Source of the DNA: Leifsonia sp. ALI-44-B
GTDB taxonomy: Bacteria; Actinomycetota; Actinomycetes; Actinomycetales; Microbacteriaceae
Direction of reading: 5' to 3'
Assembly: GCF_001984125.1 (NCBI RefSeq)
Contig: NZ_MTQL01000006.1
Span: 496,001-560,000 of the forward strand
Length of the DNA stretch: 64,000 nucleotides
Positions 28,379 through 38,589 of this stretch are shown here, piece by piece (the first letter of the stretch is position 1; every line of letters starts with the position of its first letter). The translations under genes were made by a program, and so were the position numbers. Under the pieces are notes generated by a model. It was not told the origin of the DNA. It searched no databases and worked only from the letters and a program-made list of their open reading frames with translations.

Positions 28379-29052
28379 TAGGAACCCTGAGCGGCGGACG
28401 CGGGCGGTGCCGACGGGAAAGCCGGCGACAAGGAGCGCAGGTAGGCCTGCGTCAGGCGCTTGCGGCGACGGCGGTCGAGCACGGGCAGCAGGCGGTACGT
28501 CAGCGTCAGCGGACGCGTGAAGGCGCGCACCGTGAACCAGACCGAATCGTCATCGCGGTGCTCGAGCTGGAACGACTCCTCGCCCGAGACGGGGTGAGCG
28601 TCGACGGTTCCGTAGGCGAAGGCGACGCGCGTCGGCTCCTCGACCACATAGACGACACGGATGCGAGCGTCGACGTGCGCGCCGTCGACACTGCCGCGCA
28701 GATGCGCCGTCGTGCCCGCCGCGATGTAGGGCGAGCCATCCGACCCGAAGCGTTTCTCGCTGGCCGCGTGGATGGGCTCGAGCGCCGAACCGTCTTCTGC
28801 GTACCGGATTCCGCCGTATTGGGCGCCCTCATCGACGTGGATGTCGCTCACCGTGATGCCCGAGGCGTGCTGCACGCCCCACGTGAGCAGCTGAGCCGCG
28901 GCCGTGTGGAATCGCTGCTCGCCACTGCCCAGGCGGATCGAGGACTCGCTCGGCACGAAGCCCTCCGGCGGGTACTGCATCAGGTCTGCTGCCTGGGTGG
29001 CGCCGACGGCCGCGTAGTTCACGGGCAGGTCGACGAAGTTGCTGCGACGCAC
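28378..29052 (-). CDS. DUF1990 family protein
   Basis: A 224-residue soluble protein with the family pattern NYAAVGATQ near the N terminus and GEESFQLEHRDDDSVWFTVRAFTRP late in the sequence. The function of DUF1990 is not known. The GTG at 29052 lies 1 nt from the lepA stop, and its own stop overlaps the hemW start, so lepA, this gene and hemW are likely one message. The C terminus is basic (DRRRRKRL) then flexible. Confidence 0.85.
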   Translation of the reverse strand: MRRSNFVDLPVNYAAVGATQAADLMQYPPEGFVPSESSIRLGSGEQRFHTAAAQLLTWGVQHASGITVSDIHVDEGAQYGGIRYAEDGSALEPIHAASEKRFGSDGSPYIAAGTTAHLRGSVDGAHVDARIRVVYVVEEPTRVAFAYGTVDAHPVSGEESFQLEHRDDDSVWFTVRAFTRPLTLTYRLLPVLDRRRRKRLTQAYLRSLSPAFPSAPPASAAQGS

Positions 29053-29053
29053 G

Positions 29054-30904
29054 CTACTTCTTCTCCTTACCTTCGGTGTCCCCCGACAGGGCGGCGATGA
29101 ACGCCTCCTGCGGAACCTCGACCTTGCCCACCATCTTCATGCGCTTCTTGCCCTCTTTCTGCTTCTCGAGCAGCTTGCGCTTGCGGGTGATGTCACCGCC
29201 GTAGCATTTGGCCAAGACATCCTTGCGCATGGCGCGGATGGATTCGCGCGCGATGATGCGGGCGCCGATGGCGGCCTGGATAGGCACCTCAAACTGCTGG
29301 CGCGGGATGAGCTTCTTGAGGCGCTCGGTCATGAGCACACCGTAGGCGTAGGCCTTCTCGCGGTGCACGATGGCGCTGAACGCGTCGACCTGCTCGCCCT
29401 GCAACAGGATGTCGACCTTCACCAGGTCGGCCTCCTGCTCACCCATGGGCTCATAGTCGAGCGAGGCATAGCCCTGCGTGCGGCTCTTCAGGTGGTCGAA
29501 GAAGTCGAAGACGATCTCACCGAGAGGCATGCTGTAGCGCAACTCGACGCGGTCCTCACCGAGGTATTCCATGCCCAGCAGGGTTCCGCGGCGCGACTGG
29601 CAGAGTTCCATGATCGTGCCGACGTAGTCCTTGGGCGCCAGGATGGCGGCACGCACGACGGGCTCCGACACGGCCTGGATCTTGCCCGTCGGGAACTCGG
29701 ATGGGTTGGTGACCGTGACGGTCTTCTTGTCTTCGGTGCGCACCTCGTAGATGACGGAGGGCGCCGTGGTGATCAGGTCGAGACCGAATTCGCGCTCGAG
29801 GCGCTCGGTGATGATTTCGAGGTGCAGCAGGCCGAGGAACCCGCAGCGGAAACCGAAGCCCAGGGCGACGGATGTCTCGGGCTCGTAGTTGAGCGAGGCA
29901 TCCGACAGTTTGAGCTTGTCGAGCGCTTCGCGCAGGTCGGGGTAGTCGCCGCCGTCGATGGGGTACAAACCGGAGAAGACCATGGGCTTCGGGTCGGTGT
30001 AACCCGGGAGCGCCTCGGTCGCGGGGCTCTTGAGCGTGGTGACCGTGTCGCCGACCTTCGAGAGGCGCACGTCTTTCACGCCCGTGATCAGGTAGCCGAC
30101 CTCGCCGACGCCCAGACCCTTGGACGGGATGGGCTCGGGGCTCGAGACCCCGATCTCGAGCAGCTCGTGCGTCGAGCGCGTGGACATCATCTGGATGCGC
30201 TCGCGCGGCGACAGGCTGCCGTCGATCATGCGCACGTAGGTGACGACGCCGCGGTAGCTGTCGTAGACCGAGTCGAAGATCATGGCGCGTGTGGGCGCGT
30301 TGGCGTCGCCCTTCGGGGCCGGGATGCGCTCGACGACGCGGTCGAGCAGATCTTCGACGCCCATGCCGGTCTTGCCCGAGACGCGCAGCACGTCGGCCGG
30401 GTCTCCCCCGATGAGGCTCGCTAGCTCGGCGGCATACTTGTCGGGGTCGGCGGCCGGCAGGTCGATCTTGTTGAGCACCGGGATGATCTCGAGGTCGTTT
30501 TCGAGGGCCAGGTAGAGGTTGGCGAGGGTCTGCGCCTCGATGCCCTGAGCGGCGTCGACCAGCAGGATGGCGCCCTCGCACGCCGCGAGCGACCGCGAGA
30601 CCTCGTAGCTGAAGTCGACGTGGCCGGGGGTGTCGATCATGTTCAACGCGAACGTGTCGTCGCCCTGCGACCAGGGCATGCGCACGGCCTGGCTCTTGAT
30701 CGTGATGCCGCGCTCGCGCTCGATGTCCATGCGGTCGAGGTATTGGGCGCGCATATCGCGGTCGGAGACGACGCCCGTCATCTGCAGCATGCGGTCGGCC
30801 AACGTGGACTTGCCGTGGTCGATGTGGGCGATGATGCAGAAGTTCCGGATGAAAGCCGGATCGGTGGCAGAGGGCTCCTGCGCGCGGAGGGCTTTGGGAC
30901 TCAC
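29054..30904 (-). CDS. lepA: Elongation factor 4 (LepA)
   Basis: A ribosome-associated GTPase that remodels stalled or mis-translocated ribosomes and helps 30S assembly. The 616-residue protein has Walker A AHIDHGKS at 26-33, the switch [16 protein letters not shown], and the LepA-specific C-terminal domain ([15 protein letters not shown], then [26 protein letters not shown]). The GTG at 30904 has GAGGAT upstream. It heads the lepA-DUF1990-hemW run. Confidence 0.97.
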   Translation of the reverse strand: MSPKALRAQEPSATDPAFIRNFCIIAHIDHGKSTLADRMLQMTGVVSDRDMRAQYLDRMDIERERGITIKSQAVRMPWSQGDDTFALNMIDTPGHVDFSYEVSRSLAACEGAILLVDAAQGIEAQTLANLYLALENDLEIIPVLNKIDLPAADPDKYAAELASLIGGDPADVLRVSGKTGMGVEDLLDRVVERIPAPKGDANAPTRAMIFDSVYDSYRGVVTYVRMIDGSLSPRERIQMMSTRSTHELLEIGVSSPEPIPSKGLGVGEVGYLITGVKDVRLSKVGDTVTTLKSPATEALPGYTDPKPMVFSGLYPIDGGDYPDLREALDKLKLSDASLNYEPETSVALGFGFRCGFLGLLHLEIITERLEREFGLDLITTAPSVIYEVRTEDKKTVTVTNPSEFPTGKIQAVSEPVVRAAILAPKDYVGTIMELCQSRRGTLLGMEYLGEDRVELRYSMPLGEIVFDFFDHLKSRTQGYASLDYEPMGEQEADLVKVDILLQGEQVDAFSAIVHREKAYAYGVLMTERLKKLIPRQQFEVPIQAAIGARIIARESIRAMRKDVLAKCYGGDITRKRKLLEKQKEGKKRMKMVGKVEVPQEAFIAALSGDTEGKEKK

Positions 30905-31046
30905 GACATCCTCACGGGAAGTAGAACAGATGGACGAACCCCCATTGTCCCACGAGTGGGCACGGGATGCCGTCGCTGGGCGTTACGCGCGGCGGCGGCG
31001 GCTGGTCGATAACCCGTGTGAGGCCGGCCAGCGGAAGGTTCGTAGG

Positions 31047-32009
31047 TCAGTCGGTGCTGACGATGTCCCGCACGGCGGCGTCGAGATCGGGCTGCTCGAA
31101 CTCGTAGCCCGCCTCGACGAGGCGCTCGGGCAGTACCCACCGGCTCTTGAGGAGGAGCTCGGATTCGGTGCGGATGGCGGAGGCGCCGAGCTCGGTCATC
31201 CAGCGGAAGAGCGGCAGACCGAGGGGCATCTTGACCGCGCGCCGAATGATGCGCATGAGCGTGCGGTTATCGACGGGATGCGGCGACACCACGTTGACGG
31301 GCCCGTCGAGCTCGTCGTGCTCGATGAGGAAACGGATGATGCGCTCGACATCGCGCACATGCACCCACGAGAACATCTGCCGGCCGTGCGTGGCGCGGCG
31401 CTCGTGGTAGACCCCGGAGGCGCGGCGGGCGGGCGTGCCGAACCAGCGGCCGTCGTACTGCGGGCCGCCGAAGCCCGCGCGGGCCAGCGCGATGAGCGGG
31501 ACGAGCGCCGAGCCGTGCCCGAGGACGATGGCCATGCGCAGGGCCACGCGGCGAGTGCCGGGCAGATCGCCCTCGAAGAAGGCGCCCTCCCACGCGCGGG
31601 CGACGTCGACCGAGAAACCCTCGCCGAGTTCGCCCGTGGACTCAGTCTGCGGGTGGTCGAAGGCGTGGCGGTAGATGGTGGCGGTGCTGGCGTTCAGCCA
31701 CACGCGCGGCGGGTTGGCGGCGCGCTCGATGGCGGCGTGCAGCTGGCGCGTGGTGTTGAGGCGCGAGTGCAGGATCTCGGCGCGGCGGGCGGCGCCGTAG
31801 CGGGCGTTGACCGAGCGGCCGGCGAGGTTGAGCACGACGTCGGCGCCGTCGACGAGGGACGCGATGGCGGCGGCGTCTCCCCAGGTGGCGTCGGCATCCG
31901 TTCGCCCGATGGTCGACACGTCGAAGCCGTCGGTACGGAACGAATCGACCAGGTACCGGCCGATGAAACCGGATGCCCCGGCGACCACGATGCGAAGAGG
32001 AGTTGCCAT
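31047..32009 (-). CDS. TIGR01777 family NAD(P)-binding epimerase
   Basis: A 320-residue extended short-chain dehydrogenase-like protein with the dinucleotide motif GASGFIG (G11, G14, G17). NLAGRSVNARYGAARRAEILHSR is typical of the TIGR01777/YfcH family, and a C-terminal DUF1731 region (MPLGLPLFRWMTELGA, with SRWVLPERLVEAGYEF) completes it. The substrate of this family is not established. The ATG lies 9 nt after the aminotransferase stop with no ribosome binding site. Instead TAGGCT, starting with that stop codon, sits 6 nt before the ATG. Confidence 0.9.
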   Translation of the reverse strand: MATPLRIVVAGASGFIGRYLVDSFRTDGFDVSTIGRTDADATWGDAAAIASLVDGADVVLNLAGRSVNARYGAARRAEILHSRLNTTRQLHAAIERAANPPRVWLNASTATIYRHAFDHPQTESTGELGEGFSVDVARAWEGAFFEGDLPGTRRVALRMAIVLGHGSALVPLIALARAGFGGPQYDGRWFGTPARRASGVYHERRATHGRQMFSWVHVRDVERIIRFLIEHDELDGPVNVVSPHPVDNRTLMRIIRRAVKMPLGLPLFRWMTELGASAIRTESELLLKSRWVLPERLVEAGYEFEQPDLDAAVRDIVSTD

Positions 32010-32021
32010 GGTGCGAGCCTA
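32010..32021 (-). promoter_or_regulatory. Leaderless-type -10 element of the epimerase gene
   Basis: TAGGCT at 32021-32016, then six bases, then ATG. The TAG is the stop codon of the aminotransferase gene upstream. Confidence 0.55.
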
Positions 32022-33164
32022 GCTGGCGGGGGCGGGGAGCTTCTCGAGGCCCTGCAGGAGACGGTCGCGGCCGGTCGCGACGCAGATACGGATCCAGCCC
32101 TCGCCCGAGCGGCCGAAGGCGCTGCCGGGCGCTACGGCCACGCGTTCCGTGAGGAGGAATCGCTCGGCCCAGGAGGCGACGTCGCCATGGGTGGCATGCG
32201 AGACATCCGCCCAGAGGTAGAAGGCGCCGCGCGGTTCGAGATAGCGGATGCCGCGCCGATCGAGCAGGTCGGTGGCGGCTCGCAGATTGTCGCGATAGTG
32301 CCGCTTGGCCTCGTCGACGGCATCCTGCGGACCTGTGATGGCGGCGATCGCGGCGCGCTGGGCCGGTGTCGACACGCAGCTGATCATGGCCTCCTGCATC
32401 GTGCGCATGACGGCGGCAAGGCCGGGAGGCGTGACGAGATAGCCGACGCGGATGCCCGTGAGCGCGTAGGTCTTCGACAGCGAGAAGACGCTGAGCACGC
32501 GGTCGTCGGTGTCGCGGCTCGCCAGCGAGATGTGAGGCTCGTCGTAGACGAATCGTTCATAGACCTCGTCGCTGATGACCCAGAGCCCGTGACGCTGCGC
32601 GAGAGCCAGGATGTCGTCCACGGCGTCCGCAGGAAGCACAGTGCCGAGCGGGTTCGACGGCGAATTGACGATGATCGCCTTCGTCTCGGGCGTGATGAGC
32701 GTCTCGAGCGCGGCAAGGTCAGGCTGGAAGTCGCGTTCGGCACTCAGCGGGTAGGCGACCGGAACGGCGCCCAGCATGCGCGCGTTCATGGAGAAGGTCG
32801 TGTAGCCAGGATCGGGCACGAGCACCTCATCACCCGGGTCGAGGATGAGTCCCATGGCCTGGAACAGCGCCTGCGTCGCTCCGATGGTCACCCAGACCTG
32901 CTCGCGGTCGACGTGGACGTCGTTGTCGCGCGCCAGTTTGTCGACGATCGCATCCCGCAGTTCCGGCAGGCCGCCGTTGGCCGTGTAGTTGGTCTCGTCC
33001 CTCCCCCAGGCTGCTTGCGCCGCCTCGATGATGTGCGGCGCGACCGGCACATCGGGTTCGCCGACCGCCAGCAGATTGACGTCGTCGAGCGTGAGCGCGA
33101 TTTCGAACAGGCCGCGAATGCCCGAGGGCGGAACGAGGGCGATGTGGGAGGCTATTTCCGGCAT
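32019..33164 (-). CDS. Class I/II pyridoxal-phosphate aminotransferase
   Basis: A 381-residue fold-type I aminotransferase. It has [15 protein letters not shown], the YTTFSMNA stretch, [24 protein letters not shown] and the PLP-binding lysine in [16 protein letters not shown], then the carboxylate-binding arginine near GWIRICVA. The pattern resembles aspartate/aromatic-type aminotransferases, but the amino donor and keto acid cannot be assigned. The frame remains open far upstream; the ATG at 33164 is chosen because it fits family length and has TACCGT at 6 nt. Confidence 0.9.
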   Translation of the reverse strand: MPEIASHIALVPPSGIRGLFEIALTLDDVNLLAVGEPDVPVAPHIIEAAQAAWGRDETNYTANGGLPELRDAIVDKLARDNDVHVDREQVWVTIGATQALFQAMGLILDPGDEVLVPDPGYTTFSMNARMLGAVPVAYPLSAERDFQPDLAALETLITPETKAIIVNSPSNPLGTVLPADAVDDILALAQRHGLWVISDEVYERFVYDEPHISLASRDTDDRVLSVFSLSKTYALTGIRVGYLVTPPGLAAVMRTMQEAMISCVSTPAQRAAIAAITGPQDAVDEAKRHYRDNLRAATDLLDRRGIRYLEPRGAFYLWADVSHATHGDVASWAERFLLTERVAVAPGSAFGRSGEGWIRICVATGRDRLLQGLEKLPAPAS

Positions 33165-33176
33165 GAGCCAACGGTA
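33165..33176 (-). promoter_or_regulatory. Leaderless-type -10 element of the aminotransferase gene
   Basis: TACCGT at 33176-33171 on the minus strand, six bases before the ATG at 33164, with no ribosome binding site. Confidence 0.5.
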
Positions 33177-33219
33177 TCGACGGGATGTTGCGAGCGTGTG
33201 TCGCGGCCGCCTGCACGAA

Positions 33220-33248
33220 TTGCCGCGAACCCCTTTCGCTGGTATCGT
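33220..33248 (+). promoter_or_regulatory. rpsT promoter
   Basis: A -35 TTGCCG (33220-33225) and -10 TATCGT (33243-33248) are separated by 17 bases. Transcription would begin near 33255, leaving an untranslated leader of about 150 nt before rpsT. The leader begins with a hairpin TGTGGA-TTCT-TCCACA at 33265-33280. Confidence 0.6.
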
Positions 33249-33402
33249 TACCTGTTGGCTTGCGTGTGGATTCTTCCACATGATTTTCGCCGGAAAGCGC
33301 CCCTCTCGCGTCGACCGGCACGCCCCCGGGTTCATCCCGCGGAGCACGTCTCGGGTTTTTCTCGAGGCTCGTCCAAACGTCGTCGAACGAAAGCGTAATA
33401 AC

Positions 33403-33663
33403 GTGGCAAATATCAAGTCGCAGATCAAGCGAATTGGCACCAACAAGAAGGCTCAGGAGCGCAACAAGGCGGTCAAGAGCGAACTCCGCACGGTTGTGCG
33501 CCACACGCGTGACGCCGTCACCGCTGGTGACAAGACCAAGGCCGAGGCCGCCCTCAAGCTGGCCGGCAAGAAGCTCGACAAGGCCGTGAGCAAGGGTGTC
33601 ATCCACCAGAACCAGGCTGCGAATCGCAAGTCGGCTCTCGCCAAGAAGGTTTCTGCTCTCTAG
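33403..33663 (+). CDS. rpsT: 30S ribosomal protein S20
   Basis: An 86-residue, lysine-rich ribosomal protein binding 16S rRNA at the bottom of the 30S body. Reading from the GTG at 33403 gives [26 protein letters not shown]-type sequence, the family's usual N terminus, and it ends [15 protein letters not shown]. The ribosome binding site is weak. It is a single-gene unit between the aminotransferase and holA, with its own promoter and a strong terminator. The frame is open further upstream, but that part is not homologous to S20. Confidence 0.96.
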   Translation: MANIKSQIKRIGTNKKAQERNKAVKSELRTVVRHTRDAVTAGDKTKAEAALKLAGKKLDKAVSKGVIHQNQAANRKSALAKKVSAL

Positions 33664-33735
33664 GTCTTCACCTTCAGGTCGTTCCTCTTCCGGACGTCCC
33701 CTTCTGAGGGGTCATCCCGAAGAAGTTATCGAGAT

Positions 33736-33759
33736 AGCCCCGCTTCGGCGGGGCTTTTT
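33736..33759 (+). terminator. Intrinsic terminator of rpsT
   Basis: An 8-bp GC-rich stem AGCCCCGC/GCGGGGCT with a TTCG tetraloop, followed by TTTT. It is the clearest rho-independent terminator in the window for a plus-strand gene. Confidence 0.92.
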
Positions 33760-33787
33760 CGCGCCCTTGGGATGGGGGTGGGCCCGG

Positions 33788-34834
33788 TCAGCGCAGGGAA
33801 CGGCCGCGCGAGGCGATGCCGGTCACCATGCGTTCGAGCGCGAAGACGGGGTCGCGACCCTGTCCCTTGACCGCCGCATCCGTTTCGGCGACGAGTTGGA
33901 TGGTGCGGCCGAGGCCTTCGTCGGTCCAGCCGCGGAGGTCGCGCCGAGCTCGCTCGACCTGCCAGGGCGCGAGGCCGAAGCGGCGCGCGAGGTCGCCCGT
34001 GGACCCGCCCGCGCCCGAGACCTTGGCCATTGTGCGGATCTTGCTGGCGAACGCCGCGACGATGGGCACCGGGTCGGCACCCGAGTCGAGAGCATGTCGC
34101 AGGCCCACGAGGGCTTCGCCGTAACGACCGGCGATGGCGGCGTCGGCCACCGAGAACGCGTTGGTCTCGACCCGGCCGCCGTAGTACTTCGCGACCGTCG
34201 CCTCGGTGATCTCGTCGGCGGTGTCGGCGATGAGCTGCTGACACGCGCTCGCGAGCTCGGCGAGGTCGTCGCTGAATGCCGCGACGATGGCGCGCAGGGC
34301 CGCGGCGCGGATGCTCTTCCCGGCGAGCTGGAACTCGGCCTGGGCGAACTCGTACTTCTCGGCGTCTTTCTTGAGGTCGGCGCAGACTACTTCGAGGGCG
34401 ACGCCCTTGGCCGCCCGGATGGCGTCGAGGAGCTTCTTGCCCCGCACGCCTCCCCCGTGCCGCAGGATGACGGTTGCACCCTCTGGCGGACTCTCGAGAT
34501 AGCGCAGGGCGTCTTCGAGGAAGTCGTCGGAACACTTCTCGACGGCGGACACGCGCACGAGCCGCGGCTCACCGAACAGCGACGGACTCGCCAGGCTGGC
34601 CAACTCGCCGCGCGTGTAGCCGTCGGCCGCGACGTCGCTCACCTCGAGCGCGGGGTCTTCGGCACGCAGGAATTCGCGGAGCGACTTCATGGCCCGATCG
34701 GCGAGGAAACCTTGGGGCCCAGAGACGAGGACGACCGGCGCCGGGCGGATCTGATTCCACGACACCTGCGGGATCGCCACTTTGCCGGCGGGCTTTGCGC
34801 CCCCGCGGGCGTTCGTCGTGCGTGCTGCCGCCAC
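33788..34834 (-). CDS. holA: DNA polymerase III subunit delta
   Basis: Delta is the wrench of the clamp loader that opens the beta ring. The 348-residue protein begins at the GTG at 34834, which has AAGGAG just upstream; the frame is open to 34903 in the comEC gene. It shows the family's sequence VLVSGPQGFLADRAMKSLR, LFGEPRLVRVSAVEKC, and the late FGLAPWQVERARRDLRGWTDEGL. Placement after comEC is standard in many bacteria. The N terminus is extended by about 25 basic and Gly/Ala-rich residues. Confidence 0.93.
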   Translation of the reverse strand: MAAARTTNARGGAKPAGKVAIPQVSWNQIRPAPVVLVSGPQGFLADRAMKSLREFLRAEDPALEVSDVAADGYTRGELASLASPSLFGEPRLVRVSAVEKCSDDFLEDALRYLESPPEGATVILRHGGGVRGKKLLDAIRAAKGVALEVVCADLKKDAEKYEFAQAEFQLAGKSIRAAALRAIVAAFSDDLAELASACQQLIADTADEITEATVAKYYGGRVETNAFSVADAAIAGRYGEALVGLRHALDSGADPVPIVAAFASKIRTMAKVSGAGGSTGDLARRFGLAPWQVERARRDLRGWTDEGLGRTIQLVAETDAAVKGQGRDPVFALERMVTGIASRGRSLR

Positions 34835-34860
34835 GATTCTCCTTCTCGTCTCCCTCCAGA

Positions 34861-37446
34861 TTAGCCGCCACCACCGACGCTGTGGCGCGCGCCCGACGTC
34901 CACACCTCGAGAGGCGCTCGGCCCGGGCCGGCTCTATCGGCGGGCCTCGCAGCGGGACCAGCACGTGCGCCGACAGCGATGATCCCGTCCAGGTCGGTGC
35001 GACGCACGCTCGTGCCGACGCGGTCGAGCGTCTCGAGGATGGACGCCGTCGGGTGCCCATAGTCGTTATCTCCGACGGACACGAGACCGAGGGTCGCCCG
35101 CAGCCGCTCGTAAAGCGGGCTGCTCTGGTCTTTCGACCCGTGATGAGCGACTTTGACCACGTCGACATCCGCAGGAACGAGACGCGAGCGTCGCAATCGG
35201 TTCTGCGCATCGGCGCCGAGGTCACCGAGGAACACCGCCCTGAGCGCCGGATGCGTGGCGTCGGGGGCTCCGCGGACCGCGCTCCGCGTTTCGAGCACCA
35301 CACTCGCGTCGTTGCCCGGTTCGATCTCCCCACGGGCGGGTGGCCACAGGACACTCCACTCCATCGCCTCCCCCAGTTTGCCGCGCTCGCCCGCTCGCAC
35401 CTGGCGCACGGCCGCTCCGCCGCCGGACAGCGCATCGACGATGCGTTCGTCGGCCGCGCCATCCGTCGGACCGACGAGCACCTCGGAGACCCGGCCGACG
35501 ACCGCGGCGTAGGCCCCGACGTGATCGGTGTCGAAATGGGTCAGCACAAGCAGGTCGAGCTGGGTGATGCCCAAGCGGGTGAGACAGCGCGTAAGGAGTT
35601 CCTCGTCGGGACCGACGTCGATGAGGCCGACATGCGCGCCGGCGCGCAGCACGGTCGCGTCCCCCTGCCCGACATCGCACGAGGCGACGACCCACTCCCC
35701 CGGCGGGGTCGACGAGTCACGGACGGCAACCGGGACCACGGTGCCCACGATGCCGCCGAGTACCACGACGACTCCCATCGCGAGCACTTTGGCGAGAAGC
35801 ATCCGCTGCGATCTCACCGCCAGCGCGAGCCCGCCGACGAGGAGGAGCGCGAGCGTCGTCACAAGCACTCCAGCCAGACCGGGCGGGAGCGGAAGCCTCG
35901 CGGCCGGCGCGTTCTCGAACCACGCTGCGACCTGGGCGATCCAGGCCGCCGGCACCCAGGCGGCCCACGCGATCGGCACAGCAAGCAGGGGCGTCACGGC
36001 GCTCAGGAGGCAGGCAACGAGACCCAGGATGGTGGCAGCCGGCGCCGCGGGACCGGCCAACAGGTTCGCGACGACGCCCCAGACCGCGAGGGTGGGTTCG
36101 AGCATCACGAGGACCGGCTGGCACGCGAGCTGCGCCGCCAACGGCAGCGCGAAAGCCGCGGCGACCGGCCGGGGCGCGATCCGGGCCAGGAGGTCCGTGA
36201 GCGGTCGCGTGAGAACGAGCAACCCCCCGGTGGCCAGCACCGACAGCGCGAACCCGTAGTCGCGCGAGAGCCACGGGTCGGCTATGAGAAGCGCGACGAC
36301 GACTGTACACAGTACGGCGAGCCCCGCCGCCGGCCGGCCGCTGGCGAGAGCCACCAGCACGGCACAGGCCATCACCGATGCCCGGATCACGCTCGACTCG
36401 GGGGTGACGAGCACCACGAACGCGACGAGAAGCACGAATGCCAGACCGATCCTCGCGCTGCGCCGCAGGGCCAACACACCGCCCAGGGCGAATCCGATGG
36501 CGACGACAATGGCACAGTTCGCCCCGGAAACCGCCGTGAGGTGGCTCAGCGAACTCGCTTTCATCGCCTCGTCGAGCTCGACCGAGACCGCGCTCGTGTC
36601 TCCGATGGAGAGGCCGGGCAACAACTGGCCGCCCCAGCCGGGGAGCACACTCGCGACTCCGACGAACGACCTCCGCAGCCCGTGCGCCCAGCTCAGGGCA
36701 TCCGGAGCAGCGACGATCGTCGCCGGGCTCTCGTCACTGAACACGAGCGCCGACACGCGGTCGCCCACGCCGGCGAGCTGCCATCTCCCGCTCACGCGCA
36801 CGACGCTGCCAAGGGGTGGGCCGCCGGTCTCGGTGACATCCGGCGCGAAGACGAGCACGGGGAACGCCGCCGGAAGCACCTCTTTGCCCCGTTGCAGTTG
36901 CGACACCTGCGCACGAAATCGCACGCTCAACCCCGAGGAGACTTCGCCCCACTCGGCCTGCGTCGGCCCCTCGACGGGAGAGCTCAACGACGTGACCGTG
37001 ACCTCGGCCGTCAGAGAGCGGGAGCCCCCGGCCCACTCCTGCAGGATGTTCGGATTTCTGCCCTCCGCGCGGACGGCGACGACGCCCGCGACCGCGCAGG
37101 AAGCCGCCAGCGCGATCACGAGTGCCAACGACACGTCCGCCCGACGAAGGGAGCGCGCTTCTCCCTCGGCCTGGGGCAGCGAGCCTGCTTGGATGGGCCC
37201 GACCCTTGCGGCGGCCTGCGCAGACCGCATCCATGCGGGAGTCAGCACAAACGAGAACCGCCGTATCGATCGTGCGGACCGACCAATACGAGCCCTCCAT
37301 CCGCTTGATTCGGCGACGGCGAGAGCCGCCAGAGCCACAAGGCACGCACCGATCACACCGACCGCAGCGCTCGGCGACCCCACGAGAAACCCCGCCGTGG
37401 CCCACGCGAGCATCGCTGCGAAGATGAGGCCATAGCGGCGGCTCAT
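34861..37446 (-). CDS. comEC: ComEC/Rec2 family DNA-uptake channel protein
   Basis: ComEC forms the inner-membrane channel for single-stranded DNA during natural transformation. The 861-residue protein has an N-terminal DUF4131-like region, the central Competence domain with about ten membrane segments (GLSIGDTSAVSVELDEAMKASSLSHLTAVSGANCAIV is its hallmark), and a C-terminal metallo-beta-lactamase-like domain (LTHFDTDHVGAYAAVV and KVAHHGSKDQS). The last may act as the nuclease that degrades one strand. The ATG overlaps the comEA stop (ATGA). No comFA/comGA-like pilus genes lie nearby, so competence is not shown by this window alone. Confidence 0.93.
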   Translation of the reverse strand: MSRRYGLIFAAMLAWATAGFLVGSPSAAVGVIGACLVALAALAVAESSGWRARIGRSARSIRRFSFVLTPAWMRSAQAAARVGPIQAGSLPQAEGEARSLRRADVSLALVIALAASCAVAGVVAVRAEGRNPNILQEWAGGSRSLTAEVTVTSLSSPVEGPTQAEWGEVSSGLSVRFRAQVSQLQRGKEVLPAAFPVLVFAPDVTETGGPPLGSVVRVSGRWQLAGVGDRVSALVFSDESPATIVAAPDALSWAHGLRRSFVGVASVLPGWGGQLLPGLSIGDTSAVSVELDEAMKASSLSHLTAVSGANCAIVVAIGFALGGVLALRRSARIGLAFVLLVAFVVLVTPESSVIRASVMACAVLVALASGRPAAGLAVLCTVVVALLIADPWLSRDYGFALSVLATGGLLVLTRPLTDLLARIAPRPVAAAFALPLAAQLACQPVLVMLEPTLAVWGVVANLLAGPAAPAATILGLVACLLSAVTPLLAVPIAWAAWVPAAWIAQVAAWFENAPAARLPLPPGLAGVLVTTLALLLVGGLALAVRSQRMLLAKVLAMGVVVVLGGIVGTVVPVAVRDSSTPPGEWVVASCDVGQGDATVLRAGAHVGLIDVGPDEELLTRCLTRLGITQLDLLVLTHFDTDHVGAYAAVVGRVSEVLVGPTDGAADERIVDALSGGGAAVRQVRAGERGKLGEAMEWSVLWPPARGEIEPGNDASVVLETRSAVRGAPDATHPALRAVFLGDLGADAQNRLRRSRLVPADVDVVKVAHHGSKDQSSPLYERLRATLGLVSVGDNDYGHPTASILETLDRVGTSVRRTDLDGIIAVGARAGPAARPADRAGPGRAPLEVWTSGARHSVGGGG

Positions 37447-38390
37447 AGGGTGACGAGGTCTTTCAACGACTCGAAGGTCTTATCGCCGACGCCGTCGACG
37501 TCATTGAGGTCTTCGATGGCCGAGAAGGCGCCGTTCTCGGCGCGCCAGGCGAGAATCTTGGCGCTCATCGACGGGCCGACGCGGGGCAACGTCTCGAGTT
37601 CGGCCGCGGTCGCCGTGTTGAGATTGATCTTGCCTGCCGAACCGGGGGGCCCCGCAACGGCTCCGCCCGACGAGCTGCCGCCTCCCGCCGCTGAGGCGGT
37701 AGCCTCAGTGCCCGTGGCTGCTCCGCCCGCCGACGCCGGATCATCGGTCCGCGGAACGAGGATCTGTTCTCCATCGACCACGAAGCGCGCCAGGTTGACG
37801 CCGCCCTCGCGCGCCTCGGCCGTGACACCACCCGCCTGCGCAACGGCGTCGAACACCCGCGCGCCATCGGCGACTTCGACCAGGCCGGGTTTCGCTACGG
37901 CGCCCGAGACGTGGACGAAGAGCGAGCGCGTCGACCCCGACGGGCTGCCCGAGCTCGCCGTGCCGCCGTCCGTCCCGGCGGCCTCCTGCCCCGAAGAGTC
38001 TCCCCGGGCCGACGCGGCACCCGACACCGCTGTAGCGCCCGAAGCCGACCCGGCACCGGACGCCGACCCAGCACTGGATGCTGACGCAACATCCGAGGCC
38101 GATGCAGCTTTCGGCGCCGTCACACCGGTCGGAGAGGCTGTCGCCGCGGTCATCCCGATCGTCGTGAGCGACCCCGCAGATTCGGCCGCGACCGGCGACA
38201 ACCACCAGGCAGCGAGAAATGCCGCCACAGCTGTGCCTAAGACGACGGCCATCGTGCGCCTCTGCGTGCGCACCGACTCTCTCACCCGCGACACCGCCTG
38301 GACGGCACGACGACGAAACGCGGCGGCGCCGTGGCGGCGAGGACGACGCGGGAGGTTCGAAGCGGGCGGGGCGGGATCGGTGCGGGGCAT
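37443..38390 (-). CDS. comEA: ComEA family DNA-binding protein
   Basis: ComEA binds incoming double-stranded DNA outside the membrane and hands it to ComEC. The 315-residue protein has a basic cytoplasmic N terminus, one membrane segment at about 46-70, and a Ser/Ala/Gly-rich linker at about 78-135 made of SAGSASGAGSASG-like units. A SLBB domain follows (VHVSGAVAKPGLVEVADGARVFDAVAQAGGV), and a C-terminal helix-hairpin-helix pair ends the protein (KINLNTATAAELETLPRVGPSMSAKILAWR and DLNDVDGVGDKTFESL). It overlaps comEC by 4 nt. A -10 hexamer at leaderless spacing precedes the ATG. Confidence 0.94.
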   Translation of the reverse strand: MPRTDPAPPASNLPRRPRRHGAAAFRRRAVQAVSRVRESVRTQRRTMAVVLGTAVAAFLAAWWLSPVAAESAGSLTTIGMTAATASPTGVTAPKAASASDVASASSAGSASGAGSASGATAVSGAASARGDSSGQEAAGTDGGTASSGSPSGSTRSLFVHVSGAVAKPGLVEVADGARVFDAVAQAGGVTAEAREGGVNLARFVVDGEQILVPRTDDPASAGGAATGTEATASAAGGGSSSGGAVAGPPGSAGKINLNTATAAELETLPRVGPSMSAKILAWRAENGAFSAIEDLNDVDGVGDKTFESLKDLVTL

Positions 38391-38402
38391 GCAGACAAGC
38401 TA
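38391..38402 (-). promoter_or_regulatory. Leaderless-type -10 element of comEA-comEC
   Basis: TAGCTT at 38402-38397 on the minus strand, six bases before the comEA ATG, with no ribosome binding site. Confidence 0.5.
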
Positions 38403-38541
38403 TGTCCGGCTGGCGCAAGCCCGACCTCGATTGCCCGATCAGTGGACAATGACCCGAAACCACCCTTGTGGAGAGCGCGAGAGACGAGCCAAATCGGTGT
38501 GCACTCAATCGGCAAAAGACGCCACGCCAAAGCGAAGCGAA

Positions 38542-38573
38542 GAGGCCCGCAACCTCATGGTCGCGGGCCCCTC
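38542..38573 (-). terminator. Probable terminator of leuS
   Basis: GGCCCGC and GCGGGCC form a 7-bp stem, with inner ACC/GGT pairing, just after the leuS stop. On the minus strand it is followed by a T/C-rich tract rather than a clean T run. Confidence 0.6.
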
Positions 38574-38589
38574 GTCAGACAGGCTCGAG